From: Lingula anatina
Taxonomy: Eukaryota; Brachiopoda; Lingulata; Lingulida; Lingulidae
Length of the DNA stretch: 64,000 bases
Reading direction: 5' to 3'
Assembly (NCBI RefSeq): GCF_001039355.2
Contig: NW_019775397.1
Coordinates: 361,395-425,394 of the forward strand
In this document: positions 48,556-59,270 of the stretch, in pieces
How the letters are laid out: each line of letters opens with the position of its first letter
Numbering within the stretch: position 1 is the first letter of the stretch
Made by a program: the position numbers and the translations under genes
The notes under the pieces: model-generated
The model's input: the letters and a program-made list of their open reading frames with translations, nothing else
Told to the model about the DNA's origin: nothing
The model's database searches: none

Positions 48556-49390
48556 AGGTGGGGGACTATCGCTTTTACCCAATAACAACCCAGCAGATGA
48601 AAAGCGATTGAATTTACTCAAAAGAAGTCTACAGCGTGACGAAAACCTACGTGAGAAGTATACTCAAGCTCTTCAGAAGTATACTGATAAAAGACACGCT
48701 CAGAAGATTGACCACAGAAATCTGCATAACAACAGCAATTCTGTTTGGTACTTACCTCATCACCCTGTGGTCAATTCAATGAAGTCCAAAATTAGAGTTG
48801 TCTTCGATTGTGCAGCGAAATATGCAGGCGTTTCTCTGAACGATTCTTTGTTACAGGGTCCGGGTTTGATCAATTCACTCATAGGAGTTCTCCTTAGATT
48901 CCGCCAGGAGAAGATAGCCATTGTTGCTGACATTGAACAAATGTATCATCAAGTGAGAGTGCACCCTGATGATCGTGATGCCTTACGATTCCTATGGTGA
49001 CCGGCAGGAGATCTCAGCAAACAACCAGAAGAATACCAAATGCTAGTCCACGTGTTTGGCGCTACTTCCTCTGCAAGTTGAACAGTCTACGCTCTCCTCA
49101 AAAATGCAGAAGATCATGGAAAGGATTTTGATTTCCAGACCGCTGAAACTGCCTACAGAAACTTCTATGTTAACGATTGTTTAAAGTATGTAGAGACCGT
49201 TGATGAAGCTAAGAAGATGATCACTCAGCTCACCTCACTACTGCAGAAAGGTGGATTTTGTCTGACCAAGTGGATATCAAACCAGGAGGAAGTTCTATAG
49301 AGCGTGCCAACAGCGGAGCAAGCACCGTCGGTCATAAATTTAAACTTTGAAAAACAGAACATACGTTAGGCGTACAGTGGAACATAGAAA
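48556..49390 (+). pseudogene. BEL/Pao reverse transcriptase remnant
   Basis: 'KSKIRVVFDCAAKY' and 'IAIVADIEQMYHQVRVHP' (first catalytic Asp) are clear. A TGA replaces a sense codon right after 'LRFLW' (~49000), another stop lies at ~49080, and the YVDD-type box reads 'FYVNDCL' with one acidic residue lost. The N at 48555 marks a sequence gap just upstream. The enzyme is inactive by several independent lesions. Confidence 0.7.
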
Positions 49391-50208
49391 ATGATACATT
49401 TGGATACTACGTCCGTGAGAGGGATGTAAAGAATACCCGCAGAGGTATTTTGTCATTTATTGCATCGATATATGATCCACTGGGTTTCGCAGCGCCACTT
49501 ATTCTCAAACCTAAACAGATACTCCAAGAATTGTATCGGGAAGGCGTTGCGTGGGACAGTGACTTACCTGCAGAACATCTTAATGCTTGGACACAATGGA
49601 GAGAAGGTTTGGACAATTTACAAATAATTGAAGTACCAAGATGCTACAAATCAGCTAAATTAGAAGATATTCAGTCCATTAAACTTCACCATTTTTCAGA
49701 TGCCTCGTTATCCGGCTACAGCATTGTTTCCTACTTGCGGTTTGTTGATATTTATCAGCAGGTATATTGCAACATTATCATGGGAAAATCACTGAAAACA
49801 GTGACTGTTCCTCGAATGGAGCTGACAGCTGTTACATTGTCTGCGAAAGTTCACAAACAAATGATGGAGGAGCTACAATTGCCCATGCATCGTGTAGTTT
49901 TTTGGACAGATTCTACGATTGTGCTCCAGTACATTCGGAATTCCGCGACCAGATTCCAAGTTTTTGTTGCCAATCGTCTACAAATGATACATGGTGTTTC
50001 ATCCCCATCGCAGTGGTATCATGTTGATTCAGATCAGAACCTGGAAGATTACGCTTCCAGAGGAATACAGCTCAGAAGTGACAACGGTGATGACATACAG
50101 CGCGTGTTACATGGCCCAGCTTTTTTGTACCAGCCCGAGATACACTGGCCGAAACAACCAGATAATCTACATGAATTTCCAGAAAATGACAGAGAAGTGA
50201 AACGTTAA
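49391..50208 (+). pseudogene. BEL/Pao RNase H and connection region
   Basis: The longest open piece of the element (49450-50208, 252 codons). 'SIYDPLGFAAPLILKPKQ' is the Pao connection signature. 'HHFSDASLSGYS' holds the first RNase H acid, 'PRMELTAVTLSAK' the Glu and 'VVFWTDSTIVL' the next Asp. 'DQNLEDYASRG' marks the end of the domain. Confidence 0.75.
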
Positions 50209-50262
50209 TCAGCTCAGGTACATGTCACTACGTCGTCGGAAGTACTGGAGGGTGTAGAGCGA

Positions 50263-51423
50263 TTGTTGCATCATTTCTCATCGTGGTATACTTTACAGAA
50301 ACCAGTTGCCTGGATTTTGCGTTTCAAACGCTACTTACTGTCCCGCGTGAGACAACTGACAGTAGACAGAAACAGTGGACCATTAACAGTACAGGAAATT
50401 GCGCTTGCCACTGATGCTATCGTGATGTATGTATGTACAAGCAAAAGCATTTCTCAAAGAGTACAACGTTGTATCATCTGCAATGACCAAAAAAAAAAAA
50501 AAACAATTCCAATGGATATGTCAGCCCATTGCGCAAGCTATCTCCGATCAAAATTGATGGGATTCTGTGTGTAGGAGGACGTCTCCAGAATCCAGCGATA
50601 TCTATCTCACAGAAACACCCGAAAATTCTTCTGCATGATCTTCATGTCACTGAAATCATTGTGCGACACTGTCACATAAAGGAAGGTCATGTGGGAGCAT
50701 ATCACGTGTTATCTGTGCTACGTCAAGAATTTTGAATAACGCGTGGATTGTCAACAGTGAAAAAAGTCATTCGCAAGTGCATGGTGTGCCGCAGATGGAA
50801 TGCAGTTCCCAGCAGTCAAGTTATGGCCCCACTTCCAAGAAGTCGTGTGACTCCAAGAAACCCACCATTTCATTCCGTTGGTGTAGACTACTTTGGACCG
50901 CTATTAGTGAAATGCGGAAGAGGAACAAACAAACCTTATGGTTGTATTTTTACTTGTATGGCGCCGAGAGCAGTGCATTAAGAGATATCCTTTAATCTGT
51001 CATCAGATTCGTTCATACAAGCAGTTTTGTGTTTTATTAGTCGGCGAGGACCTCCGTGTGAAATATTCAGTGATAATGGGACCAATTTCAGAGGTGCAGA
51101 AGCAGATCTTAAACGCATTTTACAGGAGTAGAATCCAGAAAAAATTCTCTGTTACAACGCAACATTCAGTGGTATTTCAATTCCCCAAGTGCAAGCCACG
51201 CAGGTGGCGTATATGGGAGCGTTTAATCAGATCAGAAATGGCTCCGACTTTGTTATACTTATTGATGAAAATGCCTTCCGCGGTCAATGGTCTACAGGAC
51301 TGATAGAGGAAACTTTTACTGATAAATACGGACATGTGCGCCAGGTGATTGTTAAATCTGCCAAAGGACGCTTTCGCCGTGATGTGCGAAAATTATGTTT
51401 ATTGGAAGGAAATTTTGTTTAAT
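50263..51423 (+). pseudogene. BEL/Pao integrase remnant with internal deletion
   Basis: Zinc-binding-like 'HCHIKEGHVGAYH' lies at ~50670, with 'CMVCRRWNA' following. The core shows 'VGVDYFGPLLV' (first Asp, ~50880) and 'SDNGTNFRG' (second Asp, ~51075). Shortly after, the sequence jumps to the C-terminal beta module ('FVILIDENAFRGQW', 'RKLCLLEG'), so the part with the last catalytic Glu is deleted or scrambled. Several frameshifts occur, including one at the A-run at ~50490. Confidence 0.7.
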
Positions 51424-51866
51424 ATGCAATGTATTTAAGTGACTTTATAGGACATTTTTTGAGTTAATTGAATTGTGTTTATATTTGATAAGAAAGGCTA
51501 TTTTGAACCTTGATTAAATTGCATTCGGTGTCTGGTATGTAAGGTTTGGTTTACTTTTGTTGTGATTGAGGAGCCTGGTGTCCGGCTCATCTAATGCACT
51601 CATTTGCATAAATGACAACTTTTCATTCAGGGTGGTGCCCCATGAATTTTTGCACTTTATTTTATTCATCAAAGTGTCTCCGTAGGAGGAACACATAGTA
51701 CTCTTTCTTATTTGAATCCGTTATTTCTACTTTTTTTATAGTTTAAAGGAATGGCAGAAATGTTTTTAAGTGTCTTGTGAATCCCTGTGAATAAACCAAG
51801 ATCCAGTGAAAAACACATGCCTTTTCCTTGACTTTTAACTTATCTATATAGCCCTTGCGTATTACA

Positions 51867-51959
51867 GTACTTTTGCATTAGAATTGACAGTAGCCTATTT
51901 TGTGCATTGTTATTTTCTGCTTTTTGTCTGTACATTTGACAGCTTTGCTACCTTGTTCC
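51867..51959 (+). repeat. 3' end of the long dispersed repeat, next to BEL 3' LTR
   Basis: Matches the last ~93 bases of the copies at 32651-33913 and 59271-61077 ('ttgcattagaattgacag' to 'ctaccttgttcc'). It abuts the retroelement LTR exactly, so the BEL element inserted into such a repeat. The matching left part is not found before 45781. Confidence 0.75.
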
Positions 51960-54087
51960 TTTTAGCTGTTGTCTTGAGTAGCCAGCCATGAATGTATAGA
52001 CAAGATAGGTGACTTCGGAAATTCACGTCATTTGTAAATACAGGTGTTATCTTTCCTCATTATGTTAGCACTGTTTTATTATTTTTAAAACTAAGGCGAG
52101 CTCGTTTATGGATAGTTTTCCAGGAATAAATTGTTATATCCAAAGTGAATTTATATTTTAATATGATTTAAAAATAAAGTGTACAAAGACATCAGATACT
52201 GGAAAGTAGTTTAAATAACTGTCATTATCTTGGGGATTCTCAGCAAAGTTTCTTTGGCCCGCTGGACGTGCCTATAGGAGGGGCTTTGGGAGAAAAGGAT
52301 CCGTCTTCCAGGTCTAAACGGGATTCTTTCTGATTTTGTGAGATCTGTTGCCAGTTTTCTGTTCAGAATTAGTACGGATAAAACTGAAACAGCGCAATTT
52401 AAGCAAAAAAGGGAAATTATACATTATTGGAATTATACTGTAACGAAGAAAGTTTATTTTTCCTTGTATATCGTTTAGCGGTTTAGGTGTAACTAAATGG
52501 TTCGTGCATCGCCGTGGCCGTGTCGTCGACTGTCAGATGGTTGGATTGTGACGACGTTCTCTCGCCTGCCCTGTGTCCGTAGCTGAGAGTTTGCAGCACT
52601 TCGACCTGCATCCTTGGAAGCAAGCAACTCTACAGCTGAGAATGGTGGACCCCGCCGAAAAAATGAGGATGTTTACTTCGCCCTGCCGTTCGCCGACAAT
52701 CCCCATGATTTCAATTGAAAGACTTTAAATGATTTAATATATTCACGCCGTTGTTAAAAGACTCAAAGATGCTGTTATCTCCATGTGAAAAGACTTTCAT
52801 TATAAGACGCTCAACTGCCCGGTTTCCAGAGCTATTTTTCCCTATAATTTAAAAGAAAGTTATATTCAAAAGGGTTTTATCTCTGGTTTTCCCCCGGGCC
52901 TGCACTAAAATATATAATTCGGTGTTATTTTGTGAAATAATCTTTGTAAATATTGCATATATTATTATTTAGATTGAATGTCTCCAACATGAGTAATGAA
53001 AAAAGTTTTTTCTTGAAAAAAATGGAAGGAATGTCCTTTCCGACAAAAATATCTAGTCGTATGACATAATGTCTTGCAGTCTAATAGCTCTCGAGTAATG
53101 CGGCGGTCTCTGTGTATAACGCCGAGGTAAAGTAATTAATAATACAACTATAGGTAGTTAAAGTTTGCGTCATCGACCATACACGTAGATAAGAAATAAG
53201 TATATAAGCGATATCAAGAGATAGAAGGAGGAGACAGCAAGAGGAGACAGCGAAGAAGGAGGTTGGGATCGATGTAGTATGGAGCGGACGAGTTAAGAAT
53301 GGGAGACTTCACTTAAAATATGTAGCTACCGAGCGTCAACGAATAAATCGTTTAACTGGTCATTATGTGGACTTGGGTTTTTTTGCGCGACCTTACGTAA
53401 ATCTGACACGAACCGTGGAATCTTAAGATTGTGTTCTCCACTAAGTTATTCTAAAACGTAATGTCCTATTTCGAGCCCACGCTTGAATTAAGCGTACAGA
53501 ATTATATACGTTTAGGACATTCATTCCATTTGTATATGAAAAGGTTCATTACATAGATGATAAAGTAAACAAACGAAAAAGGAATACTCCCCTTTCCCTA
53601 CGCGGTAACCTTACGGCCGAAACTTTAAAACTTACCGTGAAGTTTCAAAAACTTGACCCTCGCCCGCCAATTTTTTCAATATGGCGTCGACCAAAGGAGA
53701 AATTACCTAATGGCTTGCAACAGCTTTATGCTAAGAGGTCGTGTGTACATCGTCATCAGTGTTTTACTCTATTCTTATAGCAGTAACATACACTTCTGGT
53801 ACTTACTTAGAGTATAGCCTGTTCCTTCTGTTTAGTTGGGGCACTGTGCTTGTCTTTGTTTTCAGGCTTGAGAGCAGTGTACTGTACGTCTGACGCGCAG
53901 GAGATCTGGAGGGATCTAGGGTGTCACATGGTAGGCTGTTAATTTATATGTGCGCGCCCCTGCGCAGTCCCCATATGCGCAGCAGAAATCCCAGGATGCT
54001 CTTGGCAGTGACAGAAAACACTACAATATTCTGACGTTATCGCTTGGCAAGGTGACCTGCGACTTGAAAAGCCGGTACTAGGGACTG
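51960..54087. other. Intergenic, LTR-like features but no gene
   Basis: A TATA-like 'gtatataag' (~53200) followed ~140 bases later by 'cgaataaatcg' (~53340) and a purine-rich 'gaaggaggagacagc' stretch could be part of a solo LTR. No matching partner exists in the window. From 53900 the sequence becomes GC-richer with 'gcgcgcccctgcgcag', a plausible promoter for the exon at 54088. Confidence 0.3.
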
Positions 54088-54142
54088 ATGAAGATGGAGC
54101 TGGTCGGATATTTAGTAGCAGTTGTGACAGTTTTTCATGCAG
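54088..54142 (+). CDS. Candidate first coding exon with signal peptide
   Basis: ATG followed by 18 codons reading 'MKMELVGYLVAVVTVFHA', a classic short signal peptide (basic start, hydrophobic core, small residue at the end). It stops at a strong donor CAG|GTAAGA in phase 1. An upstream GC-richer strip could be the promoter. Phase-1 introns right after the signal peptide are standard in secreted and cell-surface genes. No downstream exon was recognised, so the rest of the protein probably lies beyond the repeats or outside the window. Confidence 0.45.
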
Positions 54143-55533
54143 GTAAGATCAGCCAACTAACTTGTTTCTATATGTTGTATTTCACGAGGGAGTGGCATTG
54201 TAGGGAGAGGTAGAATTTTTCGTGGGAATTTGACCGTTGGGACTTCGCTAGGTCCCCGCTATTTTGCTGTATGCGACATGTAACACACGGTCACTTGGTA
54301 GTTATAATCTAAGGCTGATTTTTTTCCTTCTTCATCAACGATGTTAAAATCCCCAGAGGGTTTGCAATAAAATATTGTAGAAAGTATGAAATGATATGTA
54401 TGTTTGCGTTTACTGTAGATTTTTTTGCAGCTGAGGGGAGAGTGGGGACGCAGTTTGAAAACGACAATTCGTTTAAATTTCCATGCTCATTTCAAACAAC
54501 CTTCCATGTGATTCTGAATCACACTTTTGATTTTGGGTTCCGTGTTGTGGAACAGTAATTTAATACCACTTCATTTAGGCCTGGTGAATTCGTTTTACAT
54601 TGTTTCAAAGCGAAAACGAAACCAAATAACTTGAAGGTTGTACCCAGCAGGCATAGTTGCGTTGGATCAACGTTGAAAACGGGTTGATACGTTGAATTGC
54701 CGTTGATCTACCTAAATTCAACGTAAAATCAACGTTGATCCAGCCACGTCAAAACACTGTCATAATGTGACGTTGACTCAACGTTGTAGTTTAGTCTTTG
54801 ACACAACCTTGCAGTTATGGATTGTAATTTAAAATATTAATTATTGAAAACGTGATAGTTTGTTTATCAACACTGATACTAAATTAATCAAAATGATCAC
54901 AAAAGGGTTTTAAAGTAAAAGTGACAGTTGTTTTGTGTCTTTGTGAACTAGTTATTTTTCTAAACTTGTTATTCAGAAATATATTCCAATAAACTGAATT
55001 CCTTGCAAGGTCTGCTAACACTAGGATGAATAAGTTGTTGTAAGTGTGGAGTGGAGTTTAAAAAGTTGGCAGTTCTTGGTTAACTGTTATAGGTAGACAG
55101 GTTGAGGTGACTGTGACTCTATATATATAACATATCTGTGAATGTCTGTAAAAATCTATCAGTCGCCCTGGTAGAGGGTACAATTTATCAATTTATCTTT
55201 TTCAGTTCATACCGAGAAGTATCACCTTACCCGTTGATCTCGCGGATACTTCACATGGCCGTTTAAACCAATACAATTGGTTTTTAATAACCCACACCCC
55301 ACCCCACCCCACCGAACGACATATTAGCATGTTTCCGAATAAAAACTATATGTCAAAGAAAGTAATTTAGAGGCCAAAAGAGAGACAGCCAAGGGCACGT
55401 TTCGGTACAGTATGACTATTAAAAACTGTAGGTTTAATATAAACAGAGACTATCAATAAACACACAAATTCCTACAGTATGGTTGACAGCGCAGGTTTAC
55501 ATATATGGTGAATACCCGTAGATAAAGAGTTCC

Positions 55534-55670
55534 CAGCGGGCAAAATATGTTGTTTTAACATTGAAACAACGTTGAACCATAACGTTGATAAGACGTTGGA
55601 TAAACATTGGATTTGAAAGTTGACTCAACCTCAGATAACAACGTTTTATCAACCCCAGTTGTTAGACAAC
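55534..55670 (+). repeat. Second CAACGTTG-type terminal sequence
   Basis: 'cccagcgggcaaaatatg' followed by several AACGTTG-type motifs resembles the outer end of the surrounding foldback element but is not its copy. The opposite end was not found, so it is a truncated relative or a solo end. Confidence 0.45.
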
Positions 55671-55751
55671 ATTCTTGCATGAAAAGACATAGAAATGACC
55701 TGAGGGTAGGGTATAAAAGTATCGCCTTTAAGTTAAAATTTCCAAGGTTTA

Positions 55752-55756
<5 letters not shown>

Positions 55757-55795
<39 letters not shown>

Positions 55796-55802
55796 GTGTG
55801 TG
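55757..55802. repeat. (TG)n microsatellite
   Basis: A TG run with one CG interruption. The nested TIR element at 55803 is inserted in it, and TG units also follow that element at 56486. Confidence 0.95.
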
Positions 55803-56485
55803 CAAGAAGTTATAATGAGAAGGAGTAGAAACGGGACATCAATTATCTCTCTCGTCCAATCAGAACGCAGCATTCTTTTCAAAGCGGCGTCCTTTGAAAT
55901 TCGATCCTCGTAACTGGTCTAATCCTCCGCTCGCCTCCGCTTGACTCAAGACGGAGAAGCTGAACCAGTGCGTATACGTCTTGATTTATTCATGTTTAAT
56001 GCGAATATTTGGAAGTTATACTTAGAAAAACGCCAAGTCGAGCGATATAAAGGTGAGTGAGAGTTGATAATCTGCTTTGAGCATTGTTTTATGTTCATAC
56101 GGTGGCTGTCAGTCAAATTTGTCNAATTGTTCTCATACATTCTTGATGTGAAACTAATTTTTGTATAACTGATCGGCTCTAGATCAAATGAAGGTGTATC
56201 TCGCATGATTTGAGTTTTATTTCCCAAAATGGTTGCGTCCAGGCTTGAAATCTCTCTCTACACCTTTCTGTAATCCCACCATGTTTTCTCTGTGAGATTA
56301 TTAGAGATTTCGCGAGGCTTTATCTCAATTGGCTGAAGCAACCCACGTGAACGGTCTTTTGAATATGTATTAGGCACAAGTTCTCCCTAAGACCACAAGC
56401 TGGGTAATTATTAGGATTAAGCCCGTTACGAGGATAGGATGAAAGGAAACCCCTTGTTTCTACTCCTTCTCATTATAACTTCTTG
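55803..56485. mobile_element. Nested TIR element (hAT-like MITE candidate)
   Basis: Perfect 30-bp inverted termini, 55803-55832 and 56456-56485, beginning 'CAAGAAGTTATAATGAGAAG'. Length 683 bp, no transposase. Both sides are TG repeats, so an 8-bp target duplication is possible but cannot be fixed. One N lies inside at 56124. Confidence 0.75.
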
Positions 56486-57165
56486 GTGTGTGTAACAAAG
56501 TCACAGTCACCTCAACCTGTCTATGTATAACAGGTTACCAAGAACTGTAAACTTTATTAATTCACTCCATCACATTTACAGCAACTTATTCATCCTAGTG
56601 TTAGCTGACCTTGCAAGGAATTCAGTTTACTGGAATGTATTTCTGAATAACAAGTTAAGAAAATTCACTAGTTCACTAAAGACACAAAAAAAACTGTCAC
56701 TTTTACTTTTAACACTTTTTTTTATTATTTTGATAAAGTTAGTTACAGTATTGATAAACAAAGTATCACGTTTTCAACAATTAATATTTTAAAATATAAT
56801 CCATGTCTGCAAGGTTGTGTCAATAACCAAAATACAACGTTAAGTCAACGTCACATTATGACGGTGTTTCGACGTGGCTGGATCAACGTTGATTTTACGT
56901 TGAATTTAGGTAGATCAACGGCAATTCAATGTATCAACCTGTTTTCAACGTTGATCCAACGCGACTATGCCTGCTGGGTTTTTACTGTTGCTTTGGGGTC
57001 ATAGAGCCAATCCAAGGCAAAACAAAAATTTTAACGTTAATTGTACATCTAATTTAATAACCTTACGCGCGTTACACGTCACAGGACTTGCGTAACTACC
57101 CACGTGCTACGATTTTTCCCTTGGGCGGGCGTCAAGCGGACATTTTGTACAGGAGCAATGCAAAG

Positions 57166-57271
57166 ATGGGTGAAAACGATACGTTGTTTTTAACCGAAGA
57201 CGATGTCCCCGGGGCGAAACTGCCTACACCAAAAGTAAAGGATCATACCAACGTTGTTTTGAAACGATGTG
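57166..57271 (+). CDS. Candidate first exon with 'LTEDDVPGAKLP' motif
   Basis: ATG at 57166 opens 'MGENDTLFLTEDDVPGAKL', a start I associate with the N-terminal SAP-like module of many invertebrate zinc-finger or YqaJ-nuclease-like proteins, where '...LKRWL.CRG' follows. Here 'NVVLKRC' runs into a donor TG|GTAAGC at 57271, so the rest would be in the next exon. Read through instead, the frame gives 'GKPVSGEFG' and stops at 57315, as in an eroded transposon-derived copy. No second exon was identified. The family link is by motif memory only. Confidence 0.35.
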
Positions 57272-57906
57272 GTAAGCCTGTCAGTGGCGAGTTTGGGAGA
57301 AAAGAGCAGCACTGATAATAATAAACACGGGGCCATAAGTATCGGTAATTTTCAGTCGGCTGGCAGCAGCTTCCACACAGGCTCATCAGTGAGATGGCTG
57401 GATGAATAACCAACAGCGTAGAGAAATGTAAGTGAGTACGAATCCTCAGCAGCGATGTTACTCTCTATGCAAATGTTATCCTAATTTATTTTTCATTTCA
57501 ACGTACTAAACGCACTATATGTTGTCATACAATTTGGATTATTTTGATGAGGCGAGATTTTAAATGTTTAATTTAACTATCATCATTTTTTTAACGTTGA
57601 GCTATTTTAGAAATCCTTTAATAACTCGACGGAGATTATAAGAGGCCGTGGTCGAATTTCATTGGATAATTGTACGCAAAAGAGCATATGCTTTCTACTT
57701 TCACCTAAAAATACAAAGAATTAAAATGGGAAAGTCGGGTTCCATATGGAAGGCAAAAATTGCGCTCAGAAGAATGTTAAGACTTATAGTAAAAATGCAT
57801 GTATAAACAATAACAGACACATTCCATTTATTTATCCATTTATTAGTTTTGGCCACGAACTCCCGATTCCAAAAAATCGTAGTGAATTTCTGGACAATAT
57901 TCGTGC

Positions 57907-58112
57907 GATTCCAGCCGAATCCCACGAATATTCGTAACACTATCGCACCTGTATCGTAACTGAATCGTAGAGCGTGTCGAATTAGACCAGAAAATTGGCA
58001 AAATCTCACGATTCCAGCCGAATCCCACGAATATTCGTAACACTATCGTACCTGTATCGTAAGTGAAACGTGAGCGTGTCGAATAAGACCAGAAAATTGG
58101 AAAAATCTCACG
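57907..58112. repeat. Two-copy tandem repeat, period 103 bp
   Basis: The unit starts 'gattccagccgaatcccacg' at 57907 and again at 58010. Each unit holds 'gaatattcgtaacactatcg' and 'agaccagaaaattgg'. Diverged by several substitutions. Repeated CGAAT/ATTCG words create short inverted motifs within each unit. Confidence 0.8.
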
Positions 58113-58689
58113 AATCCTCACGAATCCTAAAATTTGTCAATTCCTGGCGATTCGTGGGATTCGTGGTCTGTGTGAAATAGGGGCCTAAGTGAGTATATCG
58201 CGAGAGGGTGGCTGTGTATTATTTCACACACTCGTATTTCACCGAAAAACATCCCGTAAAACGTATAATGTGATGTTTATAAGGACAAAAAACATATTGG
58301 TTAGAAATGGGCACGAACCAAAATCCAAAGCTGTGTACCCCAGACATACAGTTGTATGTGAATGGCCGATTAACAAGGCATTAATGTAATGTGAAGAGGC
58401 CGAGATATTTCACGAGGTGCAGTGAATGGCGCGAATCTCAAATTTTTCATCTTAATCGGAAATAAAATGAAAATGTACATATATATGTATATATCCTAAA
58501 TCTAATATTAATTTGTAGTCATTTTTTTTCGTTTATTTAAAATATATTAAGTTAGCCGAATAAAGTGTGTATAGGGGTACATGTACACAAATAATTATAA
58601 TAAGCGTAATAACTTTCTTCATCATCACGTTTAAATCTTCTAAAATTAACTCATCATTCATATGAAAATGTCAGAGGACATCTACATTG

Positions 58690-58905
58690 TATTACTTGTC
58701 CAACTGGGAAAATATGTCCGACTAGGACAGCGGTACCTGTCTGCAGGACTTAGAATACTAAGTAATGGGTGTCCACTGGACGTTAAATCCCAGGAAATTA
58801 TGTCCTAGGACATGCGCTCCTAGGAATGGAAGAGCCAGGACATTCATTCCTAGGAATACATGTCCTACGGACATGCATTACGGCGGACATCCATTCCCTT
58901 CACAC
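58690..58905. repeat. Cluster of TCCTAGGA / GGACAT palindromic words
   Basis: Four or more variants of 'tgtccta(c)ggaca' and 'attcctaggaat' lie within ~200 bases, able to form several alternative hairpins. No terminal repeat pair or target duplication was recognised. Confidence 0.5.
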
Positions 58906-59270
58906 CGGCAAAGTTAATGATAATTTCATGTTACAAAAGCATAATTAAATTAGTTAGTTATTTCCCAAACGATGTAATTTGAATAGCAGAAACATAGCTC
59001 AAACTAACAATAATATAAAATTTTGATGACACTGAAAGTCAAAACCTGCGGTGCACGATAGGTTGAGGAGGACACTGTCACAGCAAGTAATGCATGAAAT
59101 TTTGTTACATAGCACCCTATGCTTGTGGCGTTGTTAACTCTGCGGTATTATTGCTGCTTAAATTAATACCTGATTAATACCTATTTCTCAGGCTACCAAG
59201 TACGTATCAACTTATTTTGTGGCAATTGACCTCCATGTTCCATCATGTGTGCAGGTTGTTTATTATTATT

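Larger units (their letters stand above)
45781..51866 (+). mobile_element. Degenerate BEL/Pao LTR retroelement
   Basis: The ends are defined by a ~60-bp direct repeat: 45781-45840 and 51806-51866, both 'tgaaaaacacatgcc...' through '...ttaca'. The right one is the tail of a longer 3' LTR with 'gaataaacc' as poly-A signal at ~51790. The left LTR is cut down to its last 60 bases. Gag, zinc-knuckle, aspartic protease, RT, RNase H and integrase pieces follow in BEL/Pao order, with many stops and frameshifts and one N (48555). Confidence 0.85.
54643..56978. mobile_element. Foldback-like element with ~480 bp inverted arms
   Basis: The left arm 54643-55118 and right arm 56499-56978 are long imperfect inverted repeats starting 'CCCAGCAGGCATAG' at both outer ends. 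The outer ~150 bases are packed with CAACGTTGA motifs. The centre (about 1.4 kb) holds a (TG)n run, a second CCCAGC-type end at 55534 and a nested element (55803-56485). No transposase frame and no clear target duplication were seen. A non-autonomous DNA transposon of a CAACGTTG family is the best guess. Confidence 0.75.
57316..59270. other. Intergenic with short local repeats
   Basis: Contains the 103-bp tandem repeat (57907-58112) and the TCCTAGGA-rich cluster (58690-58905), both listed separately. The remainder is AT-rich without supportable exons. Confidence 0.5.

Noticed and set aside
53140-53460. Solo LTR
   Set aside because: TATA-like and AATAAA-like words have plausible spacing, but no second copy, TG/CA ends or target duplication could be fixed; mentioned only as a weak possibility.
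54643-56978. CRISPR-like array from repeated CAACGTTGA words
   Set aside because: Irregular spacing, palindromic words and inverted arms; an animal genome context makes a transposon end the sensible reading.
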